A DNA stretch of 37,187 bases, from positions 1-37,187 of the forward strand of contig JACRKW010000173.1 in the NCBI GenBank assembly GCA_016215215.1, read 5' to 3'. The stretch is from Acidobacteriota bacterium. Its GTDB lineage: Bacteria; Acidobacteriota; Terriglobia; Bryobacterales; Bryobacteraceae. Below are positions 27,556 to 36,338 of this stretch, one piece after another. The first letter of the stretch is position 1. The number at the start of each line of letters is the position of its first letter. Both the position numbers and the translations under genes were made by a program. A model generated the notes under the pieces. The model was not told the origin of the DNA, did no database searches, and worked only from the letters and a program-made list of their open reading frames with translations.

Positions 27556-30261
27556 CTACTCCTCCATCCCCCCGCGCGCGGCCGCACCCGGGAAGCGGAA
27601 CACGGCGTTCAGGAACACCACGTTCAGCCCGTCCATGTACGCCCGGAAGTTCGGGTCCGCGGTGAACGCCACCACAGCCCCGCGCCCCTCGTTCTGCACA
27701 GCCACGAACGGTTTGAACGCCAACTGCTTCCTGTTTTCCTCCCACAGGTAGCCGGACTGCACCAGTTCCTCCGCGCCGGCGTACACAATCGCGTTCACGC
27801 CCCGGTCGCGCTTCAGCGGCGAGAAGATATTCCGTCCGTCCACCAGCACGTTCACCGTCTCAGGCAGCCCGGCGGTGACCCACGTCTCCGGATCCACTTT
27901 GGCTTTCACCAGCACGCCGGCGACATTGTCCGGCAGTTCGGTATCAGCCTGGACGGCTTTGTCGAAGTCCTCCTGCTTGGCCAGGATCTTCCCCGGCGCC
28001 GGCGCAGCCGGACCGGCGGGCGCAGCAGCCGGTTTGGCCGCCTCGGCGGGTTTGGCGCCATCCCGCGCCAGCCCCTCCTGTTGCATCGCCAACACTCCCA
28101 CGGCGGCGCTCGACAGGAACGGCACCGCGCCCCCGATTCCGATCAGCACTCCACCGTTCCTCACCCACGTTCGCAGCCGATCCACCACTGGGGCGGGAAT
28201 CGCGTTCGCATACCCCGCGCCGCCCATGCCCCCGGCATCCGGCATGATCAGCACCTGGAACTTGCTCAAGTCCGCCATCATCAGCGACGACGCCCGCAGC
28301 ACCGTCACCGGATAGCCATACTGCCGTTCCAGCACAAACCGGGTCTGCCCGGCGGAGATCGACGACGTGGGCGCGTCCCACAGCATCGCCACGCCCGGTT
28401 TCTTCAGCGCGGTGACGTTGTTGCTGCCGAAGTTGATGCCCTCTTCCACCCAACTCGTGTTCGCCGCTACCACCTCGGCGCCGCTTGAAGCCGCGGCCTT
28501 GCCCACCAGGTCGTGCACCGAGGCCCGGTTCTGCTTCACCATCAGAATCAGCGTGCCCGACGGGTACTTGCGGCCGCCCTGCGTGAATGGCTTGTTGGCC
28601 GAAAGCACCTTCAGATCCGCGCGCAGCGCCGCAGTCAGGAACCTGCCCGCCGCCTGCGTACCCCACGGCACAACATAGGCGACTTCCGCCTTGCCGCTGA
28701 CGGCGCCTTTCGGCGCATAGGGACCGGTCACGGCCTCAAAGCTCCCCTGCGATACTTCCGCCGCGCCGACGCACTCCACGTTGAACACCAGCGGCAGCGC
28801 CCATCCTGTCACGTCGTAGATCTCCGCCTGCAGTTTCTTCTTCCGCCGCCGCTCCTGTTCCTTCACGAAGTCCGGCTCCATCGCCACCTGCGCATCGAGC
28901 AACGACCGGATGAACCGCTTCCTCGGCTGCGCCAGCGCGACCGTGTACGAGCCGGCCGGGTACTCCTTGCCGCCGTTCTTGAACGCCGCCTTGGCCTGCT
29001 TCACCTCGATGGTGTGCTCGGCCAGGATGTGCGCCAATTTGTCCACCGCACCCGTGTCGCCGCGCCGCGGCAGGATGTACTCCTTCACGGCCTCCTTCTG
29101 GCCTTCCTCGATCGCGGTCGCCTGGTACCTGTAGAAGCTCTCCAGGAGTTTCTCCCGGTACTTCATCGCCGTCTCGCACGTCGCCACCGACGCCACGAAG
29201 TGTTTCTTTACGCTCTCCTCAAACGTGTACAGCGACTCGTCGCTGCGGCGCACGACCAGCCCGCGCACGCTGGCGTTTTCGTAAGTCATGCCCATGCCGC
29301 CGTAGAACCACGGCCAACTCGCCCCGTAGCCCGGATAGAACTCGTCGAACACCTCGCGCGTGAAGTACGGCCAGCCGAACTTGTCGAACCACTTCGCGTC
29401 GTTCTGCCCGAACCACGCCATCTGCTCCTTTTGATCCTGCGTCAGATGAGGGTTGTAGGGCAGCGAGCCGGGCGTAAAGAAGTACGTCGAGTTCGATCCC
29501 ATCTCGTGCAGATCCACATGCACCAGCGGCAGCCACTCCCGGAGGTACCGCACACGCCCCACCGTCTCCGGCTGTGTCATCACGTGCCAGTCGCGGTTCA
29601 TGTCGAACAGGTAATGGTTCGACCGGCCGCCGGGCCACGGCTCCGCCCGCTCTGCCGCCTGCGGATGCTCGTCCGGCTCCAGCCCTTCATTCACCCGGAA
29701 GTTGTGGACGAACCGCTCCCGCCCATCCGGGTTCTGCAACGGATCGATCAACACCACCACGTTTTTCAGCACGCCGTCGATCATCGCGTCGCCTTTGGAC
29801 GCGAGCAAGTGGTAGGCCGTCATCATGGCCGCGTCTGGCGACGAGATCTCGTTGCCGTGCACGCCGTAACTCATCGCCAGGATCGCCGGCATCCCGGCTG
29901 CCGCCTTTTTGGCCTCCGCCGCCGGGGTCCGGCGCGGATCGGCATACTTCACCTGCGCCGCCTTGATCTCTCCCAACCGCCGTATGTTCGCTTCGCTGGC
30001 GATCACCGCGTAGATCAGCTTGCGCCCTTCCCAGGTCTTGCCATACTCGAAGACTTTCATGCGCCCCGGCGCGGCCGCCGCCAGCGTCTCGAAGTACTTC
30101 ACAATGTCCAGGTGCGTCGCGTGCTTAGTGCCCGCGGCGTACCCCAGTGTCTTTTCCACCGTGGGAATCGACGCGTCGTACTGCGCCCCCGGCCAGTATT
30201 CGAACTTCTGCGCCGCAGCCGCCAGCGCGAATACGATAAGGCAAGCCTGAAGTCTTTTCAT
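27556..30261 (-). CDS. secreted M14-family zinc carboxypeptidase (paralogue 2)
   Basis: Start MKRLQACLIVFALAAAAQ; VHGNEISSPDAAMMTAYHLL, DPLQNPDGRERF, DLHEMGSNSTYFF; collinear with paralogue 1. Confidence 0.92.
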   Translation of the reverse strand: MKRLQACLIVFALAAAAQKFEYWPGAQYDASIPTVEKTLGYAAGTKHATHLDIVKYFETLAAAAPGRMKVFEYGKTWEGRKLIYAVIASEANIRRLGEIKAAQVKYADPRRTPAAEAKKAAAGMPAILAMSYGVHGNEISSPDAAMMTAYHLLASKGDAMIDGVLKNVVVLIDPLQNPDGRERFVHNFRVNEGLEPDEHPQAAERAEPWPGGRSNHYLFDMNRDWHVMTQPETVGRVRYLREWLPLVHVDLHEMGSNSTYFFTPGSLPYNPHLTQDQKEQMAWFGQNDAKWFDKFGWPYFTREVFDEFYPGYGASWPWFYGGMGMTYENASVRGLVVRRSDESLYTFEESVKKHFVASVATCETAMKYREKLLESFYRYQATAIEEGQKEAVKEYILPRRGDTGAVDKLAHILAEHTIEVKQAKAAFKNGGKEYPAGSYTVALAQPRKRFIRSLLDAQVAMEPDFVKEQERRRKKKLQAEIYDVTGWALPLVFNVECVGAAEVSQGSFEAVTGPYAPKGAVSGKAEVAYVVPWGTQAAGRFLTAALRADLKVLSANKPFTQGGRKYPSGTLILMVKQNRASVHDLVGKAAASSGAEVVAANTSWVEEGINFGSNNVTALKKPGVAMLWDAPTSSISAGQTRFVLERQYGYPVTVLRASSLMMADLSKFQVLIMPDAGGMGGAGYANAIPAPVVDRLRTWVRNGGVLIGIGGAVPFLSSAAVGVLAMQQEGLARDGAKPAEAAKPAAAPAGPAAPAPGKILAKQEDFDKAVQADTELPDNVAGVLVKAKVDPETWVTAGLPETVNVLVDGRNIFSPLKRDRGVNAIVYAGAEELVQSGYLWEENRKQLAFKPFVAVQNEGRGAVVAFTADPNFRAYMDGLNVVFLNAVFRFPGAAARGGMEE

Positions 30262-30417
30262 ACCGTCCCAGGATACTGAACCAGCGCCACCGGCGGCCGA
30301 ACCGGGCCGCCGCACCTTCGCTGCCGAATACGGGCAGCGTATCCTCGACGGGGTCGATTTCGCCCGTTCTTCGGGCACTGTCGTAACCCCGCTACGGCGC
30401 GAGGGGACGCAACGGGT

Positions 30418-31314
30418 ATGATCGGACTAGACGTGCTGGTCACCATCCAATCAAGCGAATCAAGACCGCGGCGGCCTCAGTGGCTCAAAGCGCCGGCGCC
30501 GGTAGGCGAGAACTACCGGGAGCTGAAAGGCCTGGTGGAGCGGCTGAAACTGCACACGGTGTGCGAATCGGCGGCCTGCCCGAACGTGGGGGAGTGCTGG
30601 AATCACGGCACGGCGACCTTCATGATTCTGGGCAACTTTTGCACCAGGCGCTGCGGCTTCTGCGCCGTGCAGAAGGGCGAGCCGCTGGAGGTGGACCGGG
30701 ACGAGCCGGCGCGGGTGGCCGAGGCCTGCCAGGCGCTGGGACTGAGGCACGCCGTGATCACCAGCGTGAACCGGGACGACCAGAAGGACGGCGGCGCATC
30801 GTTATTTGTCTCGACGATCCGGGCGATTCGCGAGCGCATACCGCACTGCAAGGTCGAGGTGCTGATCCCGGACTTCCAGGGCTCGCGGGAGGCGCTAGAG
30901 GCCGTAATGGAGGCCGGGCCCGACGTGCTAAACCACAATATCGAGACCGTCCCGCGGCTATACCGGCAGGTGCGGATCGGGGCGCGCTACGAGCGGTCTC
31001 TGGAGCTGCTGGCGCAGGCCAAGGAACTGCGGCCGGAGATTCCGGCTAAATCCGGGCTGATGGTGGGACTGGGCGAAACCAACGAGGAAGTAGTGGAGAC
31101 GCTGGCCGACATGCGGCGGCACGGCGTAGAGATCGCCACCGTCGGCCAGTACCTGCGGCCAACGCCACAGCATCTGCCCGTGTTGAGATACGTGACGCCG
31201 GATGAGTTCGCCGGTTACCGGCGGGCGGGGCTGGAGATGGGCTTCCGGCACGTGGAGTCAGGCCCTCTGGTGCGTAGCAGTTACCACGCTGGGGAGGCGC
31301 TGGAATCGAAATGA
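30418..31314 (+). CDS. lipA: lipoyl synthase
   Basis: CESAACPNVGECWNHGTATFMILGNFCTRRCGFCAV radical-SAM clusters; VLNHNIETVPRLYRQVR; SGLMVGLGETNEEV. Confidence 0.95.
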   Translation: MIGLDVLVTIQSSESRPRRPQWLKAPAPVGENYRELKGLVERLKLHTVCESAACPNVGECWNHGTATFMILGNFCTRRCGFCAVQKGEPLEVDRDEPARVAEACQALGLRHAVITSVNRDDQKDGGASLFVSTIRAIRERIPHCKVEVLIPDFQGSREALEAVMEAGPDVLNHNIETVPRLYRQVRIGARYERSLELLAQAKELRPEIPAKSGLMVGLGETNEEVVETLADMRRHGVEIATVGQYLRPTPQHLPVLRYVTPDEFAGYRRAGLEMGFRHVESGPLVRSSYHAGEALESK

Positions 31315-32231
31315 CTCCGGAACTGTTGGACGGAGGCGTGTGGCGGATTCCGCTGACGATGAGCTTCGGGCCGCCGTACATCAACGTGTACCTGTCGCCG
31401 TGCCCGGAAGGGTGGATGCTGATCGACGCCGGAATGCCCACCGCGCAGGCCTTCGACGAACTGGCCTCGGCGCTGGCCGAGATCGGTGTGGAGCCGTCGG
31501 GCTTGCGGCACATTGTGGCCACCCACCTCCATCCGGACCACTGCGGGCTGGCGCCGCGGCTGCGCGACTTGAGCGGAGCGAAGATCTGGATGCACCGCGC
31601 CGACGCGGACCTGCTGCTGAAACTGAAGAGCACGCGCGAGTCGCAGGAGATCCTCGCCAAGGCGATGGAAGAGGCCCAAACGCCGCAGGCGCTGCGAGGG
31701 CCGGTATTGGCGACGTATGAGAAGCTGCTGGCGGCCTTTCCAGCGCTGAGCCCGGACGCTTACTTGGAGGACGGGCTGGAGTTGGAAAGCTGGCTGGGTC
31801 CGCTGCGGGTGCTGCACACGCCCGGCCACGCGCCAGGCCACTGCTGCCTTTGGGCCGCCCAGTTCGGATACCTCTTCTCGGGCGATCACGTGATTGAGGA
31901 GATTTCGCCGCATATCGGCTGGCTGCCCGGCGAGGACGCCCTGGGGTCCTACCTGGATTCGCTGGACCGGCTGGATGCGTTGGAGGTGGAGAAGATCCTG
32001 CCGTCGCACGGCGTTCCGTTCGAGAGCCTGCGGGAGTGGACGGCGCGGGCCCGGGAGCACCACGCGGGGCGCGCCGCCGAGATTCTGCGGCTCCAGCAGG
32101 ACGGCGCCGATTGCGTCGACGACATCATCCGGCGTCTGTGGCCGCGGGAACTGCGCCCGCTGGACTACAAGTTGGCGCTGACCGAAGTCCTTGCGCACCT
32201 GGAACACATCCGCCGCCGGGTGCGTACTTGA
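31311..32231 (+). CDS. MBL-fold metallo-hydrolase
   Basis: IVATHLHPDHCGLAPRL, LHTPGHAPGHCCLW, LFSGDHVIEEI; 4-nt overlap with lipA. Confidence 0.92.
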   Translation: MTPELLDGGVWRIPLTMSFGPPYINVYLSPCPEGWMLIDAGMPTAQAFDELASALAEIGVEPSGLRHIVATHLHPDHCGLAPRLRDLSGAKIWMHRADADLLLKLKSTRESQEILAKAMEEAQTPQALRGPVLATYEKLLAAFPALSPDAYLEDGLELESWLGPLRVLHTPGHAPGHCCLWAAQFGYLFSGDHVIEEISPHIGWLPGEDALGSYLDSLDRLDALEVEKILPSHGVPFESLREWTARAREHHAGRAAEILRLQQDGADCVDDIIRRLWPRELRPLDYKLALTEVLAHLEHIRRRVRT

Positions 32232-32250
32232 TTGCAGGAGTGGAGACCCG

Positions 32251-32442
32251 ATGGTGAAGTTCCTGCTGTTCTGCATCCTGTGCGTGTTGTGCTGGCCGTG
32301 CGCGCTGATCGCGTTGCTGCTGTACCCGCTCATCTGGGTGCTGTTGCTGCCGTTCCGGCTCGTGGGGGTGGTGGTGGGCGGAGCGTTCAGCCTGATCGGG
32401 GCGATTTTCAGCCTGCCGGCGCGGCTGGTGCGAGCCATCTAG
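32251..32442 (+). CDS. small hydrophobic membrane protein (63 aa)
   Basis: MVKFLLFCILCVLCWPCALIALLLYPLIWVLLLPFRLVGVVVGGAFSLIGAIFSLPARLVRAI; GGAG upstream of ATG. Confidence 0.6.
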   Translation: MVKFLLFCILCVLCWPCALIALLLYPLIWVLLLPFRLVGVVVGGAFSLIGAIFSLPARLVRAI

Positions 32443-32497
32443 CCGGGCGGTACCCAGGCCGCGGGATGTGATATGGTCCCTCTTGAGAGAGGTGATC

Positions 32498-33787
32498 ATG
32501 ATGAATCCGCTATCCCGCCGCCATTTCTTCCAGGGTGCGTCGGTGGCCCTTTCGGCCACCCGAGTGATGGGCGCCAATGACCGCATCAACATGGGTGTTA
32601 TCGGCCTGGGCGGCAGGGGGAGCTCGCATGTGGGCACTTACCTGCGCATCCCCGAGGCGCGCATCACCGCACTTTGCGATGTGAACCAGGCCGCGCTGGA
32701 GCGGAACCAGGCGCAGGTCGTCAAGTCCAGCGGCAGCAAGGCGGCCGAATACGCCGACATGCGGCAGTTGTTCGCCGACAAGAACGTGGATGCTGTGTCG
32801 ATGGCGACGCCGAACCACTGGCACGCGCTCGGCACCATCTGGGCGTGCGAGGCGGGCAAGGACGTCTACTGCGAGAAGCCGGCCAGCTACAACATCCACG
32901 AGGCCTACCGCGTGGTGGACGTGGCGCGCAAGACCAAGCGCATGGTGCAGATCGGCTCACAGAGCCGCAGCACGCCGCACAAGATCAAGGCCATGCAGTT
33001 GCTCAAGGACGGCGTGATCGGCGAGGTCTACATGGCCAAGGGCCTGTGTTTCAAGCGCCGCAGAAGCATCGGCAAAGCGCCGGTGGAGCCGGTGCCGCCG
33101 GGCGTGAACTGGGACCTCTTCCTCGGTCCGGCGCCGATGCGTGGTTTCACCAAGCTCCGTTTCGCCTACAACTGGCACTGGTTCTGGGACACCGGCAACG
33201 GCGACATCGGCAACCAGGGCATCCACGAAATGGACGTCTGCCGCTGGGCGATGGGCGACATCGGCCTGCCAAAGACCATCTCCTCCACGGGCGGCAAGTT
33301 CGTCTACGATGACGACCAGGAGACCCCGAACACGCAGATGGCCACCTTCGGCTATGGCGCGAAGGAGATCATGTTCGAGGTGCGCGGATTGCTGACCGGC
33401 CCGGAAGGCGGACAGCCTGTGGGTACCTACCCGGTGGGCAACCTGGTCTACGGCAGCGACGGTTGGATGTGGGTGGACGGCGCCGGCTTCCAGGTGTACA
33501 AGGGCGAAAAGAGCGAAAAGATCATGGACGAGAAGGGTGAGCGCGGCGGCGACGGCACGCGCGCCCACATGTCGAACTTCCTGGCCGCCTGCCGTAGCCG
33601 CAACTACAAAGACCTGACCGCCGAGGTAGAGATCGGCGCAACGTCCGTCATCCTGGTCCACATGGCCAACATCAGCTACCGCGTGGGCCGTACGCTGACC
33701 TGGGATCCGGCCAAGCGGTTGTTCGCCGGCGACGCCGAGGCCAACAAGCTGATCACCCGCGACTACCGCAAGCCCTACGTGGTGTAA
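32498..33787 (+). CDS. Gfo/Idh/MocA family oxidoreductase with TAT signal
   Basis: LSRRHFFQGASVALSAT TAT-like; NMGVIGLGGRGSSHVGTY; CEKPASYNIHEAYRVVD; NQGIHEMDVCRWAMG. Confidence 0.9.
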   Translation: MMNPLSRRHFFQGASVALSATRVMGANDRINMGVIGLGGRGSSHVGTYLRIPEARITALCDVNQAALERNQAQVVKSSGSKAAEYADMRQLFADKNVDAVSMATPNHWHALGTIWACEAGKDVYCEKPASYNIHEAYRVVDVARKTKRMVQIGSQSRSTPHKIKAMQLLKDGVIGEVYMAKGLCFKRRRSIGKAPVEPVPPGVNWDLFLGPAPMRGFTKLRFAYNWHWFWDTGNGDIGNQGIHEMDVCRWAMGDIGLPKTISSTGGKFVYDDDQETPNTQMATFGYGAKEIMFEVRGLLTGPEGGQPVGTYPVGNLVYGSDGWMWVDGAGFQVYKGEKSEKIMDEKGERGGDGTRAHMSNFLAACRSRNYKDLTAEVEIGATSVILVHMANISYRVGRTLTWDPAKRLFAGDAEANKLITRDYRKPYVV

Positions 33788-33793
33788 CCGGCC

Positions 33794-34168
33794 ATGATCA
33801 ACGGCATTGAACACACGGCCATCGCGTCGCCGGGTCCGGCGGCGCTGGCGCAGTGGTACGTGGACACCCTGGGGTTTGTGATCAACTACCGCGGCAGTAC
33901 GGCGTGTTTCGTCAAGGCGCCGAACGGCTCGATGATCGAAATCATCCAGGGAGAAGGCGAACGCGGGCCGAATACCCTCAAGTCGCTCGGGCTACGCCAC
34001 CTGGCCTTGACGGTCAGCGACTTCGACTCCGCTCACGCTGCACTCGTCCGGAAGGGTGTCACATTCCTGACCGAGCCTGCGGAGAGCAAAGGCAACCGGG
34101 TGGTCTTCTTCAGCGACCCGGAGGGGAATATCCTCCACTTGCTGTACCGGGCGGCGCCGCTGCCGTAA
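33794..34168 (+). CDS. VOC family (glyoxalase/bleomycin-resistance-like) protein
   Basis: GIEHTAIASPGPAALAQWYVDTLGFVINY; RHLALTVSDFDSAHAAL; NRVVFFSDPEGNILHLLYR. Confidence 0.9.
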   Translation: MINGIEHTAIASPGPAALAQWYVDTLGFVINYRGSTACFVKAPNGSMIEIIQGEGERGPNTLKSLGLRHLALTVSDFDSAHAALVRKGVTFLTEPAESKGNRVVFFSDPEGNILHLLYRAAPLP

Positions 34169-35351
34169 CCACGGGCGGCCGGAGGCGCTGATTCCAGTTC
34201 ACGCGTCCGGTTGCCTGCATGACGACAAACAGCGTGGCGACGGTTCCGATGGTGATGGCGAGTCCCGTGTAACCGGGGAAGAAGAACGCGTAGGAAAACA
34301 GCACCAGGTAGAAGAACTGGGAGAGCCCCGCCTCCACCAGCGCGAACCTCAATCCAACCGCCAGCCTCAGATAGCTGATCACCAACGCGACCGAAACGGC
34401 GGAGCTGACGGCAAAGGCCGCGTGGATGGAGATGTGATCGGCGAGATAGGCCAGCAGCAGGTGGAAGGCGAAGAAGGCGCAGGCCAGGAAGAAGTAGTTC
34501 ACCGGATGCAGGTCGATTCCCTTCAAGGTGGTGATGAGGAGCATCAGGAAGAAGAAAAAGAAGAGAGAGACGGGGGCGAAGGAGACGATTTCGCCCGCCA
34601 GGGGGCCGGGCTGGGGTTTGCCCGGCATGACGACGGCGAGCGGGACGCCCGAGGAGAGCAGGGCGCGGTAGGTCCAGTCGAATTCAGCGCCGTGGGGGGT
34701 CTCGCGCTTTGTCGTGGGCGAGAGGGTGTTCTCGGGGAAATCGGCGTCTCTGAAATTGGTTCGAACGCGGGCGGAGAAGTTCCTGACCTGCCCGGCATCC
34801 TTGCCGAAGCGGTACTCCCAGCGGTCCAGTCCCTGTGAGGCGTAGGAGACGCGGACGGTGGCGGACTGGCCCGGCGCGAGACTCAGGTTCGCCTCCACGG
34901 CATTACCGGCGGCAACCGTGGGCAGAGGCACGCCATCGCGGCTGACGACCAGGCCATCGTAGACCGCCTGGTCGGCGGGCAAAGGGAAACGCAGGCGGGC
35001 GGGGGTGGCGAGCGTGGTGTCGTTGCGGAAGAGGTAGTCGCCCGCGAACTCCACTTTGTAGGTATTGAACCAGAGCAAGCCCTTCTGACGGTGCTCGAGG
35101 TGGATACCGGCTTGGATGCCGCTTTGCTCCAGCGGCAGGGAGTAACTGCGGGACTTGCCGTCCGGACCGACGTCCCATTGGGTTAGGCTGGGGGGCTGCT
35201 GGGCATGCTTGGAGCCCCATGCGCTGGCCACCTTGCCGCGGAGCAGACCGTCGGAGTGGTAGGTGCGGGAGAAGATGGTGCCGGCCAGGACGGCCCAGGC
35301 AATGGAGGTGCAGATGAAGATGAAGCCGACGGCGGCGATGCGTTTGACCAT
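34110..35351 (-). CDS. CreD-like inner membrane protein
   Basis: Several C-terminal TM helices with IDLHPVNYFFLACAFFAFHLLLAYLADHISIHAAFAVSSAVSVALVISYL, CreD-like; N-terminal TM and large extracytoplasmic region. Confidence 0.65.
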   Translation of the reverse strand: MVKRIAAVGFIFICTSIAWAVLAGTIFSRTYHSDGLLRGKVASAWGSKHAQQPPSLTQWDVGPDGKSRSYSLPLEQSGIQAGIHLEHRQKGLLWFNTYKVEFAGDYLFRNDTTLATPARLRFPLPADQAVYDGLVVSRDGVPLPTVAAGNAVEANLSLAPGQSATVRVSYASQGLDRWEYRFGKDAGQVRNFSARVRTNFRDADFPENTLSPTTKRETPHGAEFDWTYRALLSSGVPLAVVMPGKPQPGPLAGEIVSFAPVSLFFFFFLMLLITTLKGIDLHPVNYFFLACAFFAFHLLLAYLADHISIHAAFAVSSAVSVALVISYLRLAVGLRFALVEAGLSQFFYLVLFSYAFFFPGYTGLAITIGTVATLFVVMQATGRVNWNQRLRPPVVTAAAPPGTASGGYSPPGR

Positions 35352-35373
35352 GACGCTGCCAGTGTACTTCAGT

Positions 35374-35392
35374 TACTTTATGTTGTAAAGTA
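35374..35392. promoter_or_regulatory. palindromic operator-like site upstream of the CreD-like gene
   Basis: TACTTTA-TGTTG-TAAAGTA, perfect 7-bp arms, AT-rich in GC-rich surroundings, 23 nt upstream of the start codon. Confidence 0.5.
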
Positions 35393-35408
35393 CTTTCTTC
35401 GACCTGGG

Positions 35409-35951
35409 TTAGAAAGTCCGTGGAAAGCAGGCGAAGCCGGCCTGGGTCAGAGCATCCTGGGAGGATTTCAGTTCGGCAGGCGCCAGCGGGCCGATCAGGA
35501 GGCGGATGGTGTTTTCGTCAGGGCCTGGGGCGGTGTGGGCGGTGAAACCCTTGGCGGCGAGTTTCTTGCGGTAGTCTTCGACGGCGTCGGGGGCAAGCGC
35601 GCCGACCTGGAGGAAGTTCTTGCCGGCGAGTTCGGCCGCGGTGAGGTTGCCGCCGGTGGGTGCGGCTGGCAGGGCTTTGGGGGCCGGAGCCGGCGCAGGC
35701 GGGGCAGCCGGGGTGGGCTCTGGCGCTGGCGGCTGAATCGCCGGCTGAATCACCGGCTGAGTGACCGGCGGGGTGGCCGGGGTAGCCGCACGCACGACGT
35801 TGTTGCCGGATACGGTCCGGGCCGCGACGTAGGCGCCGCAAAGGATGACGCCGATGCCGAGGATCACCGCGAAGGAGACGGTGAGCGCCTTGCGCCCGCC
35901 GATCAGGGCGGGATCTTCGGCCGGCGGACTCGGGCTCGCTTCGTCAGTCAA
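35409..35951 (-). CDS. SPOR-domain protein with single TM and Pro-rich linker
   Basis: TM ALTVSFAVILGIGVILCGAYVA; linker PVTQPVIQPAIQPPAPEPTPAAPPAP; LQVGALAPDAVEDYRKKLAAKGFTAHTAPGPDENTIRLLIGPL. Confidence 0.8.
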   Translation of the reverse strand: MTDEASPSPPAEDPALIGGRKALTVSFAVILGIGVILCGAYVAARTVSGNNVVRAATPATPPVTQPVIQPAIQPPAPEPTPAAPPAPAPAPKALPAAPTGGNLTAAELAGKNFLQVGALAPDAVEDYRKKLAAKGFTAHTAPGPDENTIRLLIGPLAPAELKSSQDALTQAGFACFPRTF

Positions 35952-36070
35952 TTCGCATCTCTCCTGCCTACCCAGATCCGCCGGGGAGATGGAAGACGTT
36001 AGGGGAGAAGGGTGTTAGGATGGGGAGAGAGGCGGCCACGGCGAGGTGGACCCGGCCGCCCAACGAGAGT

Positions 36071-36147
36071 CGGGGCGTAGCGCAGCCTGGTAGCGCACCT
36101 GCCTTGGGCGCAGGGGGTCGGGCGTTCAAATCGCCCCGCCCCGACCA
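36071..36147 (+). tRNA. tRNA-Pro (TGG), CCA encoded
   Basis: Acceptor CGGGGCG/CGCCCCG, anticodon arm CCTGC-CTTGGGC-GCAGG, T-arm GGGCG-TTCAAAT-CGCCC, discriminator A then CCA. Confidence 0.96.
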
Positions 36148-36288
36148 ACAGAATCAAACAGATACGGACATTTCTGGTTGCCTTCGAATTCCCACTGCAG
36201 ATGATCTTGTGCTGTGGTGCTCCCTCACGGGCATCAACTGGACGATATCGCGGCTGACCGAACCAGTGTTTTCAGTGGATCGCCGGTA

Positions 36289-36313
36289 GGTCACTTGCAC
36301 AGAATGCAGGTGG
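36289..36313 (+). repeat. 25-nt imperfect direct repeat, copy 1 (hairpin-forming)
   Basis: GGTCACTTGCACAGAATGCAGGTGG; 20/25 identical to copy 2; CACTTG/CAGGTG stem with one G-T pair. Confidence 0.6.
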
Positions 36314-36338
36314 CGGTCCCGCAGTCGGTGCCACACGT

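Noticed and set aside
28513-30279. 588-aa plus-strand ORF opposite the second M14 peptidase
   Set aside because: Arg/His/Leu-rich antisense reading with no recognisable motif; an artefact of GC-rich codon usage.
34530-34570. Poly-Phe tract (LFFFFFFLMLL) from AAGAAGAAAAAGAAGA as possible phase-variable repeat
   Set aside because: The tract is interrupted and lies inside a TM helix; too short and irregular to argue slippage.
35690-35790. CGGCTGA/CCGGCTGAATC short repeats as possible CRISPR or regulatory repeats
   Set aside because: They encode the repetitive Pro/Gln/Ile linker of the SPOR protein; no regular repeat-spacer structure. No CRISPR array was found in the window.
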